Assembly (NCBI GenBank): GCA_008360975.2
Contig: CM039198.1
Coordinates: 10,870,547-10,934,546, forward strand
Origin: Lichenostomus cassidix
Lineage: Eukaryota > Chordata > Aves > Passeriformes > Meliphagidae
Length of the DNA stretch: 64,000 nucleotides
Reading direction: 5' to 3'
In this document: one piece after another, positions 37,480-46,065 of the stretch
How the letters are laid out: each line of letters begins with the position of its first letter
Numbering within the stretch: the stretch's first letter is position 1
Position numbers and translations under genes: made by a program
Notes under the pieces: generated by a model
Told to the model about the DNA's origin: nothing
The model's database searches: none
What the model saw: only the letters and a program-made list of their open reading frames with translations

Positions 37480-37581
37480 AGATCATTGACGACCTGACGA
37501 ACCTGGTGGAGAACACAGACGACAGGCTGCGCACCCAGACCCGGCACGTGAAGATGGTGGACAAGAAATCAACGTCCTGTG
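37480..37581 (+). CDS. STX8: Syntaxin 8, penultimate coding exon (partial gene)
   Basis: STX8 is a Qc-SNARE, a C-terminally anchored membrane protein that pairs with syntaxin 7, Vti1b and VAMP8 or VAMP7 in fusion of late endosomes and lysosomes. The exon is 102 bases: 2 bases of a split codon, 33 complete codons, then 1 base of a split Gly codon. Its translation begins IIDDLTNLVENTD and ends VKMVDKKSTSC, matching from memory the human stretch that starts IIDDLANLVENTD and ends VDRKSASC. It covers the C-terminal SNARE heptads and the basic linker before the membrane anchor. In human STX8 the ionic-layer glutamine lies about two residues upstream, so it belongs to the previous exon, which I could not find. 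The last exon, with the hydrophobic anchor ending WPTN, was also not found. Boundaries follow from the pyrimidine-rich acceptor ending CCCCAG and the donor G|GTAGGA. Changes from human are mostly conservative (E to D, K to R, R to K), as expected for a functional exon. Confidence 0.93.
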
Positions 37582-37587
37582 GTAGGA
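37582..37587 (+). promoter_or_regulatory. STX8: Splice donor of the STX8 exon
   Basis: GTAGGA follows TCCTGTG. The frame leaves one G of the next codon, which fits the Gly that follows Ser-Cys in syntaxin 8 and is completed by the next exon. Reading past this donor gives Arg-Lys-Trp-Leu and no hydrophobic anchor, which supports splicing here. Confidence 0.85.
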
Positions 37588-40570
37588 AATGGCTTCAGCA
37601 GCAATCATTTCATACCAGGGCAGTTCTTAACTGATGCTGTGCAGTTATTAACTGTTGCTAATTGCTGTGCAATGCGCTCCCCCCTGAGGACACCTTCTTT
37701 TAAAGGCAGAAACCCCAGCACTCCAAACATCTCCAGCAGGTTTGACTCGCTGTGCTGAAGTGTTGGTGCAGTTAATTTCCTTGAGCCATTTGACTCCAGC
37801 ATTGCACAATGTCCTGATTGTATGAAATTGTATGAAATTGTATGAAATTAGAGCGGTGCATGTTAATTAGCCTTACAAAAACTTGCTACCAGCTCTCACA
37901 AAGCAGGCACAGCGGGGAGCAAGGCTGCAGGGGCATTCCTGGGGGTGTCCTGCAGGAATGAGCTCTTAACCCAGCAGCATTCAGAGCCTGCCAGGCATGA
38001 AATCCTTCCTGGTGACTCTGGAAGTGATGTGCAAGCTGCTGAAGCAGAATTGGCTTCTCTCTCTATAGAGCCAAGGAGAGGTGATAATCGGAGGCAGGTT
38101 TGGATGAAGAGCTGAGGTTGATAGCAGTGACCAGGGGAGGATTCTGTGGGTGATGGCAGAAAATGTCTTTATGTGGAGAGAGTGACTGGCTCAGGGATGA
38201 AGTCCCTGGGGAAGTGGTGGCAGTTCAGTTCTGGAAGTTCTGTTCATGTCTAGTTCTGGTGTCTGTGGTTCATTTTTATTGTTCTAGAAGACTCAAAATG
38301 CTCTAGAGAAATTTGACTTCAAGTCAGAAATTGTTGAAATTGGGTTTATGTAGTTTAGTAAGGAGGAAGTCGAGGGTTGATGTGGTCACATACCTGTTTG
38401 TGGCTGGGGGGAGTGAGGCTCTGGCAGCAGAAGCTCCCAAGCTTAGACTGGCAATGAGGCATCTTTCCAGCGCTGACAATTCTGGGGATTTATTTGGTTC
38501 TCCATCAATGATAACTTTTTGAAAGCTTGGTTGATGTAGGTTGATGAAAACCTGTGGCTTCTTCTGGAGGTTAAAGTTGACTTGTCAGAGTTATTTGTCT
38601 CATACCAACTGCACATGGAATTAAAGGCGTGACTGCAGAGTTCATGACTGACTCTTTCATTTTAGATCTTGAATGTTGATGCAAGATGGATTTAATTTAA
38701 AACTAAGTGCACTTGAATGATGCTGAGTACCCCTGTGTGCCTTTGGAGTCTCCCCTTAATTCCTGTGGCTTTGTTTTCCGCACGAGTCCAGGGCAGGGGG
38801 GCAGGCAGGAAGTCAGTCCCGTGGCATCCAGGAGGCATTTCTCCCCCATTTTTTGGTTCCTCATGCAAGTGCAGCCCCCGCCGTGTTGCTGGATGATGAG
38901 GCTGTCTCTTTAACTCAGGAAGCCCATGCTGGCTGCCCGGGGAATTTCAGAGGAGCATGGGAGAAACGAAGGCTGGGAGGATCCTGGGCTGGATTCCTTG
39001 GGGGTGACCTCTCTCACCCTTTGCACATTGGATAACATTTTGCTTTGGTGAGAAGTGCTGCCTCTGGTGCCTGTTCCCTCTGCTCCCAGAGGTCTTCCTG
39101 TGTTTGCATAACAATTTGGGCATAAGTAAACACCATATTGCCTCAGATGGCTGCTTCCTCCTGCCCAGGCATGAGCTCTAGAACAATAATGCTGAGGACA
39201 CAGCTTTAATGGCATCCTTCCCATCCCTTTTCCACCCTTATCCCTGGCACTGGAATGAACTAGTGTATTAGGATGAGAAATACCCTCCCTGTATGTATGA
39301 TTATTCCTTGAATGAGGCCAAGCAGCAGGAAAACTGGCCTGCCAGGGGACTATGTCAGAGTGCTTTTTTTATCATTTAAATTTATAAAACCTTCAGTAAC
39401 GCTTTGGTTTTGGTGTGTTACTGTGGATTTAATCCAGGGTGAAATGCTCAGCCTTCCCCCTTGCACACCCCTTCCTTACTCAGACCCAGTGTCCACTCTG
39501 TTCCATCATGTGGCTGTTAATGTGTTTTTCCCTCCTTTTTGAAATTATAATGTCTTTTTTATTTTCCTGATGAGTGCCTGTGCTGGAGCCGCGGGCTGTG
39601 GATACAAGCGGAGCACACTGGCTGGAATAATGGAATAATCCCTGTTTTACAAGCAGGAATGTAATGCATTAATGGGTGTGTCTTTGTTAGCAGCCAATAT
39701 AAACATAAAATCAAAGTATTGCTGATGAAACACAACTTTAATCAATATTTCAACATCTCTCTCTCATGCAAACCTCGTTTCCAGCTGCGGGGCTGTTCCC
39801 AGTGCCCGCTGTGGTTTGGGTTGTGCCCTCAGCATTACCTGCCTGGCACAGCAGCAGCCTCTGCCCCTCTGCCCGTCCTCAGCCTGGCACAAGTCCTCCA
39901 GTTGTCCTGGGTGGGTTGTTTCATTCACAGCTTATTTTCAGCGCCATTTTTCTCGCTGCCCCAAGAGCTGCTGACAGCGCCAGCCCTCGCCATGCCCAGG
40001 GAAGGCTGTCCTGTCTCCCTTGGTGGCCTCAGGCAGTCCCACACTGGTGGCACTGGGAACTCCCAGGGATTGCAGCGGAAGGATAACCACGGGGTAGACT
40101 CCAGCCTGCTGCATTTATGAAATTATTGTTGAAAATCATCAGTCATCCGCAGGCAAATGTTTGCACACCGCCTGGCATTGTTTTTGTCCTTCCCAGTGAG
40201 TGCTGGGCATTAGGAGGGGTGGTGGGACATATAAGTTTCTTAGATTTCAGACATTTGCATTGAGCTTTCACCAGAATGGTCACACAAATCATCAGTCAAG
40301 TGTTGGGCTGCCTGTACCAGCTTTGCTCCAGGAATGGCTGCGTGCACAATCCTGACTTTTCCATCTCACCACTGGGTACTCTTGGGTTGGTTTCTCCTCT
40401 GTCTTCCAGTTTGGGCACCTTTAGGGCTTTCTGCAGACTAACACTCAGTAACCATTTCTCAATAATGTCTTCATTAGTAGCGTTAACACTGAGAATGTCG
40501 TCTTAAGAACTGCATTTAAAAATTTGCAAATAAATCAAAGTATAATTAATGTTGAGATGCTGGGGGATGT
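37588..40570 (+). other. STX8: STX8 downstream intron, nothing recognised but a 10-bp repeat
   Basis: Unique-looking sequence apart from the three-unit repeat at 37817. No hydrophobic terminal exon (MIMV..., WPTN-stop) is visible. Confidence 0.5.
37817..37850. repeat. 10-bp tandem repeat, three units
   Basis: TGTATGAAAT is repeated three times without change, about 240 bases after the STX8 exon. Confidence 0.9.
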
Positions 40571-41256
40571 TGTGGTTTAACCTCAGCCCCCCAGAGCCAC
40601 CCTCTCCCTGTCCCCCAATGCAGTGGGGGAGAGGACTGAAAGGTCAAAAGTGAGAAAACTCAGGGCTTGAGATAAGTACAGTTTAATAATTGAAATAAAA
40701 GAATGGATAGTTTTAATGCAAAGGAAAATAACAAAAAAAATAAACCCCAAGAAGGGATGCAAAGGCAGAGAGTTGCTCAGCACCAACTGACTGATGCCCA
40801 AACAGTGCCTGAGCAGTGGTTCCCCTTCAGCCACCTCTCCCAGTTTTATTGCTGATATTGTGATGCCATTTGGTCTGGAATATCTCCTGGGTCAGTTGGG
40901 GTCAGCTGTCCTGGCTGTGTCCCCTCCCTGCTTATGTGCACCTCCTGCCTGGTCACTGGTGGGAAGGACTGAGGAGCAGACAATGCCTCGGTGCTCACAG
41001 CCCTGCTCATCCAGAAGGAAAACATCCCTGTGCTGTCAATATTCCAGCACAAATCCAGAGCCCCACACCAGCTACTAGGAAGTCATTTTGTCTAGCCAAA
41101 TCCAGCACACTCCCCTCCCCTCAGTCCACCTGTCCCTACCCAGTACATCCTCACTGACCACCCCCCACTTCCAGTGCAGTCATATAACACACAGGAACCA
41201 TTGCTTCAGTCAATGGCCACCCCTGGAAATGTCTGTAAAAAGCCCATGGAAGTCCA
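40571..41256 (-). mobile_element. LTR of an endogenous retrovirus, reverse strand
   Basis: The minus-strand 3' part contains ATTATTAAACTGTACTTATC and ends GGTTAAACCACA, a familiar avian ERV LTR end, with ATTAAA as the likely polyadenylation signal (plus-strand TTTAAT, 40682-40687). With plus-strand ends TG at 40571 and CA at 41256 the element is flanked by GATGT on both sides (40566-40570 and 41257-41261), a 5-bp duplication as in ERVL-like elements. The right boundary rests mostly on that repeat and could be wrong; related sequence may continue toward 41517. No gag, pol or env sequence was recognised. Confidence 0.7.
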
Positions 41257-41517
41257 GATGTCCCTTGAGTTCATTTAGTCCATGGCTCTGGATGCTGGTG
41301 GTCACTCAGGACAGGTGAGCTGGTGTGTTGTGGTTTTTGGGCACCAAAGCCAGCTCAGGTCAGTGCTGCACTTGCACTGCTTCTTGTAGGGTTTCTGCAG
41401 CACTGGGTCAGGTGGTTCCTGCTCCAGTGAGTCCAGGAAGGCACAGATCATGGGTCACACCAGTTTAGAGTCACATCCGTCACAGTGTCCACCTGCCTAG
41501 GCTGGAGTTACAGGGTT

Positions 41518-41597
41518 CACAGAATCACAGACTCACTGAGGTTGGAAAAGCCCTGCCAGCCCATCGAGTCCAGCCCATGACCAATCCCCACCTTGGG
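41518..41597 (-). mobile_element. CR1 fragment, 3' part, left of the nested LTR
   Basis: CACAGAATCACAGACTCACT, then GAGGTTGGAAAAGCCCTGCC and CCAATCCCCACCTTG, is the start of a reverse-oriented CR1. It is interrupted by the LTR at 41598. Confidence 0.85.
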
Positions 41598-42209
41598 TGC
41601 TGGTTTGGAAGCAAACCAGTGGAGGAATTAACCCCACACAAATATGTTGTGAGAGATTCCAAGTCAGAACTACAATTTAATAGGAAAATTAAAATAAAGG
41701 CAATAGTAAACACTGGCTTTAAACTGACAGTCAGAATGTGACCTGCCCCCCTGTTGGTCAAGGTGGTGGTGGCAGGCAAGTTAAATGGTGGCTGCAGTCC
41801 TGTTGGAGTGAGGGATGTGGTCCTGTTGAAGTGGTGATCCTGTAGGAAGCTCTGGTTCATCTCTGGAGGTCCCATGCAGGTTCTCAAGCTCTTGTCCTCT
41901 GGGAATCCAGTGGCAGTGCTCCCGTGGTGTTCCAAGCCTCAGACTATATCCAGGTAGGAATGTTCAGTTCCTCTCCTCGGGGCAGGGCATCTCACAATGG
42001 GATGATGTAATTCTGTGTGTCATTCCAGGAGACCTTGATGTCCCATCAGCAGAGATAGCCCCCACAGAGTGGCTGCTGCTTCCCCCGAGGGTGTTACCAG
42101 GGCTGAGTCAGGAGAGGATAGAGAACACTGCCCCACCTACCTTAGCAGCTCATGGAGATGGTAATAGAACACATACTTTGGGTTGCACCTTTGATTGTCA
42201 CCCAAGACA
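41598..42209 (-). mobile_element. Second, unrelated LTR, reverse strand, nested in a CR1
   Basis: About 612 bp of non-CR1 sequence splits a CR1 (41518-41597 and 42210-42285). On the minus strand it starts TGTCTTGGGTGAC and ends CTTCCAAACCAGCA, with CCTATTAAATTG near the end giving ATTAAA (plus-strand TTTAAT, 41676-41681). That layout is typical of avian ERV LTRs. The edges carry a short inverted repeat, TTGGGTG and CACCCAA. I could not find a clean target duplication, so each end is uncertain by several bases. Confidence 0.7.
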
Positions 42210-42285
42210 CTCTCTCACCCAGCACAGAGCACTGAGTGCCATGTCCAGGCATTCCTTGAGACAAGAAACAGTGCAGTGAACTCCT
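42210..42285 (-). mobile_element. CR1 fragment, continuation right of the nested LTR
   Basis: CACCCAGCACAGAGCACTGA, then GTGCCATGTCCAGGCATTCC, resumes the CR1 text that stopped at 41597; compare CCCAGAGCACTCAGTGCC in the CR1 at 3086-3595. Confidence 0.8.
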
Positions 42286-44159
42286 CCCCTTGCTCCCAGC
42301 CTGGCTGGCAACATGGGGTTAGTGCTTTTGGGTAACTTTCCCCCATCCTTGAGTTTTGTAGTGGGTTTCTTTGTTCGGTTATTTTCCCTAAAGACACAAG
42401 TTTGGTTATTTTCCCAAAAGACACAAGTAGGCAAAGAAGATGGTTAAGCCAGGCTTCGGCTGTGATAAGAACATCCTGAAGTGTTTGTGTCTGGAGGAGC
42501 CAAGGGGATTTCAGTAACTCAGGCCACAGCTGGGAGTCCTGTTGGCAGATGTGACCTGTGCAGAGGTGGTTGCATCTGAGCTGTGCCATGTGTGGAGTCT
42601 GAAATGTTCTTCAGGTCCTGCTGAACCAGACCATGAACTGGGGAGGTGATCTGGGCATTGCTGGTTCTACTCCTGGCCCTACCCCAGTCACTCTGGTGGT
42701 TCTTATGTAGCCAGGGAGAAAAACTGTTTTTGTTTCCTGGGAAAGCAACACAGAAGATCATGACTTTTTCACAGTAAAAACAAGCAAAAGAAGAGGAAGC
42801 TTTTATTTCTGATAGATGACTCTGTATCCATCCCCTTCCAAGCAGCCTGAGGGCAGCAGACCTTGTTCTCCCTGTGTGCATCCCTCAGATAAATGAGGAG
42901 AATGAGGAACAAGCACAGTAAATCCCCTCCTGGGGCAGGACCTGTGTCCTGGAGAGCAGCACCCCACTGCAGAGAGGTGCCTGAGCAGTTTTTCCCCTGT
43001 CCCTGGTTTTTTCCTGTTCCACAAGATGGCAATGCAATCTAATCACCTCCCTCAGCCCCAGGTAGATGCTTTCAGCTCCCCTTTGCCTTCCTTCCCAGGG
43101 AGGGTTGGGGATGCCAAAGGCAGGGTGTAAACTACATCAAATTAATCTGTACCAGGTGGGGTTTTTTTTTAATCTTACCAAAACACCTGAATTAGAAACA
43201 GAGCTTTGCCAAACCCATTAATTCGAGTTTTTGGAAGGTTTGGTTTGTTTTAAAATAGTGTAGCTTGGATTATATAAGGTTTCCTGTAGAAAATAATGAT
43301 TCATGCAGGCTGGGGCCTTTTTCTGCCAGGTTCTGTGATCTCTCTGTTCTAAGTTTTGCTTATTTTTGCCATGGATTTAATTAGTTTTATAAATTATGAT
43401 GGCAGTTGCTCAGGTTTGTTCCTCTGACGTATCCTGTGTGTTTAGATGAGCAAGTCTCCATCCATTTGTTTTTTTCTCAGTGGAGACGAGGAGCTGGTTC
43501 AGTTGCCATGAAATCAGCCTTTCCTGCAATCTGACTCCTGGAGAAGTTACACTGATATTCCTCCCCAGTGCTGCCCTGACAACTGCCCTGGCTCTGAGTC
43601 ACCTGCCCGGCCTTCGATGGGATGAGATTTCTTGGACTGGGAACTTTTATATTCTCCTGATTTTTTTTTAAATTTTAATTTTCCCTTCCTTTGGTTTTGT
43701 TCTGGGTTTGTTTTTTTCAGTTTTTCTTGATTTTGAATTTTTGTCCCATCTGCTACCTGGAAGAAGGATAATGGGTGGACAGGGGAGGGCATTGCCTGAG
43801 ATCCAAATGGGGCAGTTAGGAAACAGAAGATGCAGCTGGATGTCCCAACATTCCACTGAGATGGCCCCGGCTGGGGGTGGGTTGTGGGGAGAATAAAGGT
43901 GAGGGGGTTACCCTGGAGGTTTGGTTGGTTTTTAGGGAGTCCTGTTCCCAGGTGTAGGGGAGGAAGGAGCTGTTCTGCCTGTTCTCCTGGCCTCTTGGGG
44001 CTCAGAACAGCATGTGTGGTGCCCAAACATGGAGACCAGCTCCCTCTGGACCCTCTGCCATGGCCACTCCTGTGCTGGACTCTGAGATCTCAGCCTGCTG
44101 CACTGCTCCTGCACTGCAGGTCTGCTTCATTCTTATGTTCACTGCCTGCTGCCACCACC
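42286..44159 (+). other. STX8: STX8 downstream intron before the MFAP1 pseudogene
   Basis: Holds the 26/27-bp duplication at 42376. The stretch 44012-44159 is open in frame with the pseudogene but does not resemble MFAP1; it may be decayed 5' UTR or plain intron. Confidence 0.45.
42376..42428. repeat. 26/27-bp direct duplication
   Basis: GGTTATTTTCCC.AAAGACAC occurs twice head to tail (42376-42401 and 42402-42428), with about three differences including one extra base. Confidence 0.9.
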
Positions 44160-44257
44160 ATGGGAGTCCCCAGTGCCCTCACAAAGCAGCTGCTGATTCC
44201 ATCCAGGCAGGAGCTGTGCCTTTCTGCAGCGAGAAGGGTAAGCTGTCCATGGAGAAG

Positions 44258-44437
44258 GTGAAGGTGAAGCAGTACATGCTGGACAGGCAGCCTGACTATG
44301 TGCCCATGGAGCCCTCAGAGGAGGAGAACGAGGAGTTCCCATTCATGGTGAAGGTGAAGCAGTATGTGCTGGGCAGACAGCCTGACTGTGTGCCTGTGGA
44401 GCCCTCAGAGGAGGAGAACAAGGAGTTCCTGTTCATC
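44258..44437 (+). repeat. 90-bp tandem duplication inside the MFAP1 pseudogene
   Basis: Two exact 90-base units (44258-44347 and 44348-44437) each encode VKVKQY followed by RQPD and EPSEEEN, so a segment present once in MFAP1 is present twice. They differ at about 11 of 90 bases. The duplication is in frame and does not close the reading frame. Confidence 0.9.
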
Positions 44438-44810
44438 AAGGAGCTGAAGGAGAAGGAGGTTGAGCTCGAGGAACAGGAGGAGGAACTAGCCAACAACCCC
44501 CAGCTCCAGGGCCTCCAGAAGTGCCTCGCCGAGGACATGGAGGAGTGGCTGGCAGGACACTGCCAAATTGGAGAAGGTGATCCAGAAGTGGTGGGGGGAG
44601 AAGCTTGGTGCCTGGAACAGGAGCACAGCAGTGAAGAGGAAGAGGTCAATGATGTGGAGATTGATTGTCATCATGGGATGATGCATCAGCGAGCATGGAA
44701 AAGTGAGGAGATGGAAGTGATGGAGTTGGAAGATGAGGGTGGGTCTGGAGAAGAGTCCAAGTCAGAGTCTGAGTACGAGGAGTACACAGACAGCGAAGAT
44801 GAAATGGAGC

Positions 44811-45073
44811 TGTGGCTAGCACAGGTTTTTCCCATGAGAAGTTTTCTTGTGTTTTGTAAATAAAGATAAAGTTTGGATGTTGTTGGAACAGTGTCCCAGA
44901 ACTTGGGCAGTGCAGGCCTGGCCAATCAGGCCTGGGGGAAGGCTTCTGACTGACCAATCTGGGTGACTTTTGAGAACTCTATATATGTGATGAAATCAAA
45001 ACAATAAAGGTCATTCCTTCTTGCCACTGAGAACTGATGCATTCATTACTCTGCTAGCTGCTCAACAGCGACA
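44811..45073 (+). mobile_element. Solo LTR of an endogenous retrovirus, copy 2, inside the MFAP1 pseudogene
   Basis: A 263-bp element starting TGTGGCTAGC and ending CAGCGACA is flanked by perfect 6-bp duplications TGGAGC (44805-44810 and 45074-45079). It interrupts the pseudogene exactly between DEME and the continuation PHLK. It has retroviral promoter order: CCAAT at 44922-44926 and 44954-44958, TATATAT at 44980-44986, AATAAA at 45003-45008. A second AATAAA lies at 44859-44864. TG...CA ends and a 6-bp duplication suggest a class II (beta/alpharetrovirus-like) family. No gag, pol or env sequence is present. It differs from the copy at 18526-18788 at 3 of 263 positions. Confidence 0.93.
44922..45008 (+). 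promoter_or_regulatory. LTR promoter and polyadenylation motifs, copy 2
   Basis: Within the LTR, GGCCAATCAGG (CCAAT at 44922-44926) fits the NF-Y consensus, a second CCAAT lies at 44954, a TATA-like TATATAT at 44980 and AATAAA at 45003. The order and spacing fit U3-R. Activity is not shown by the sequence. Confidence 0.6.
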
Positions 45074-45710
45074 TGGAGCCACATCTCAAAGCAGTCTTTG
45101 TCGCAAGAAGGACCAGATCACAATTCAGGAGAGAGAAGCAGAAGCCCTGGAGCAGAAGGAGTTGGAGCAAGAGGCAAAGAGGATAGAGGAGAGGTGAAGT
45201 ACACACTGAAGATCGTAGAAGAAGAAGCAAAGAAGGAGCTGGAGGAGAACAGGCGCTCTCTGCCAGTGCTGGAAGCACTCGATGCAGGTGATGAGAGCTG
45301 TGAGAAGGAGTATGCGGCCTGGACAGCCCATGAGCTGAAGTGCCTCAAATGAGCCCATGAAAAATGAGAAGCCATGGAGAAGGAAGAAGTGGAGTGGGTG
45401 CAGAACCTGACAGAGGAGGAGCACCAATGGCAGCATCATCACCAACAAGGCAGTAAAGGGCAAATACAAACTCCTGCAGAGGCACTGCCACTGCAGCAGG
45501 TTTTGCAGGGGTGAGGATGAGGAGCTGGACAAGAGGGATTTCAGTGCTCTGACTCTTGAGGACCATTTCAAGTTTCTTCCACTTTAAGCAATTACATGTT
45601 CAAAAGTTCTGAGTGGTTACCCCTGCAGGAAGAGTTGAAAAGAAACTTTAGCAGAAGAATGGTGAATCTCTTGGTTGAATTGGGCTAATTTCTGATGTCT
45701 TACTAATTAA

Positions 45711-45821
45711 CTAATAACACCAAGGTTGTGGATTTGATCCCTGTATGGACCATTCACTGGAGAGATGGACTTGATGATCCTTGTGGGTCCATTCCAACTC
45801 AGAATATTCTGTGATTCTCTG
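45711..45821 (+). mobile_element. tRNA-Ile-derived SINE with CR1 tail (TguSINE1-like)
   Basis: The head CTAATAACACCAAGG, then GATTTGATCCCTGTATGG, matches the anticodon-to-acceptor half of tRNA-Ile(AAU); most differences are CpG losses (for example GTTCGA to TTTGA). The tail GATGATCCTTGTGGGTCC, then ATTCTGTGATTCTCTG, is a CR1 3' end. This head-tail fusion is the known design of passerine TguSINE1, moved by CR1 machinery. The D-arm half is not recognisable, so the copy looks 5'-truncated. It lies just after the MFAP1 pseudogene. Confidence 0.8.
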
Positions 45822-45847
45822 TCTTCACTGATCACTGGTGTCTTAAA

Positions 45848-46065
45848 TCATACAATCCCAGGCTGGTTTGGGTTGGAAGGGAAATTTACAGATCGTCTTG
45901 CCCCTACCATGGGCAGGGTCATCTTCCACTCTCCCAGGTTGCTCCAAGCCCTGTCCATCCTGGGCTTGGACACTTCTAGGGATCCACAGCTTCTCTGGGT
46001 ACCTTGTGCCAGGATCTCTTCACCCTCAGGGTAAAAAAAATTATTTCTTCTATCTAATGTGAATC
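45848..46065 (-). mobile_element. CR1 LINE fragment, reverse strand
   Basis: TACAATCCCAGGCTGGTTTG, then GTTGGAAGGGAAATTTACAG, TCCAAGCCCTGTCCATCC and ATTTCTTCTATCTAATG are in CR1 order. It lies next to the SINE at 45711-45821. Confidence 0.88.

Larger units (their letters stand above)
44160..45632 (+). pseudogene. MFAP1: Processed pseudogene of microfibril-associated protein 1, split by an LTR
   Basis: MFAP1 is a nuclear, acidic, spliceosome-associated protein. This copy has no introns although the parent gene has several exons, so it is a retrocopy. It starts at the ATG at 44160 (VPSAL..KQ), loses one base near 44197, then reads SEKG, SMEKVKVKQY, a conserved SEYEEYTDSEDEME block, KYTLKIVEEEAKKELEEN, KAVKGKYKLLQ and KRDFSALTLEDHF. 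These match human MFAP1 as I recall it. Damage includes the early frameshift, a 90-bp in-frame tandem duplication (44258-44437), a 263-bp LTR inserted right after DEME, a stop replacing an Arg codon just before KYTLKI, and several later frameshifts. Similarity fades after about 45632, so roughly the last 80-100 residues, the 3' UTR and any poly(A) are missing. Many parental Arg codons now read Gln, Trp, Cys or stop, which is CpG decay. It lies sense to STX8 in the following intron. Identification is firm; the ends are approximate. Confidence 0.92.

Noticed and set aside
44012..44159. MCGAQTW... as a true N-terminus of the 283-codon frame
   Set aside because: MFAP1 homology starts at the ATG at 44160 in another frame; the upstream part is only open by chance.
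18526..45073. The two 263-bp LTRs as the ends of one 26-kb provirus
   Set aside because: Each has its own target duplication, the STX8 exon lies between them, and no gag, pol or env sequence is seen.
45098..45352. 84-codon frame (GEVKYTLKIVEEE) as a separate gene
   Set aside because: It is the right half of the MFAP1 pseudogene after the LTR insertion, with frameshifts and a stop.
45711..45755. A functional tRNA-Ile gene
   Set aside because: Only the 3' half of a tRNA is present, with many CpG-type changes, and it is joined to a CR1 tail; it is a SINE.
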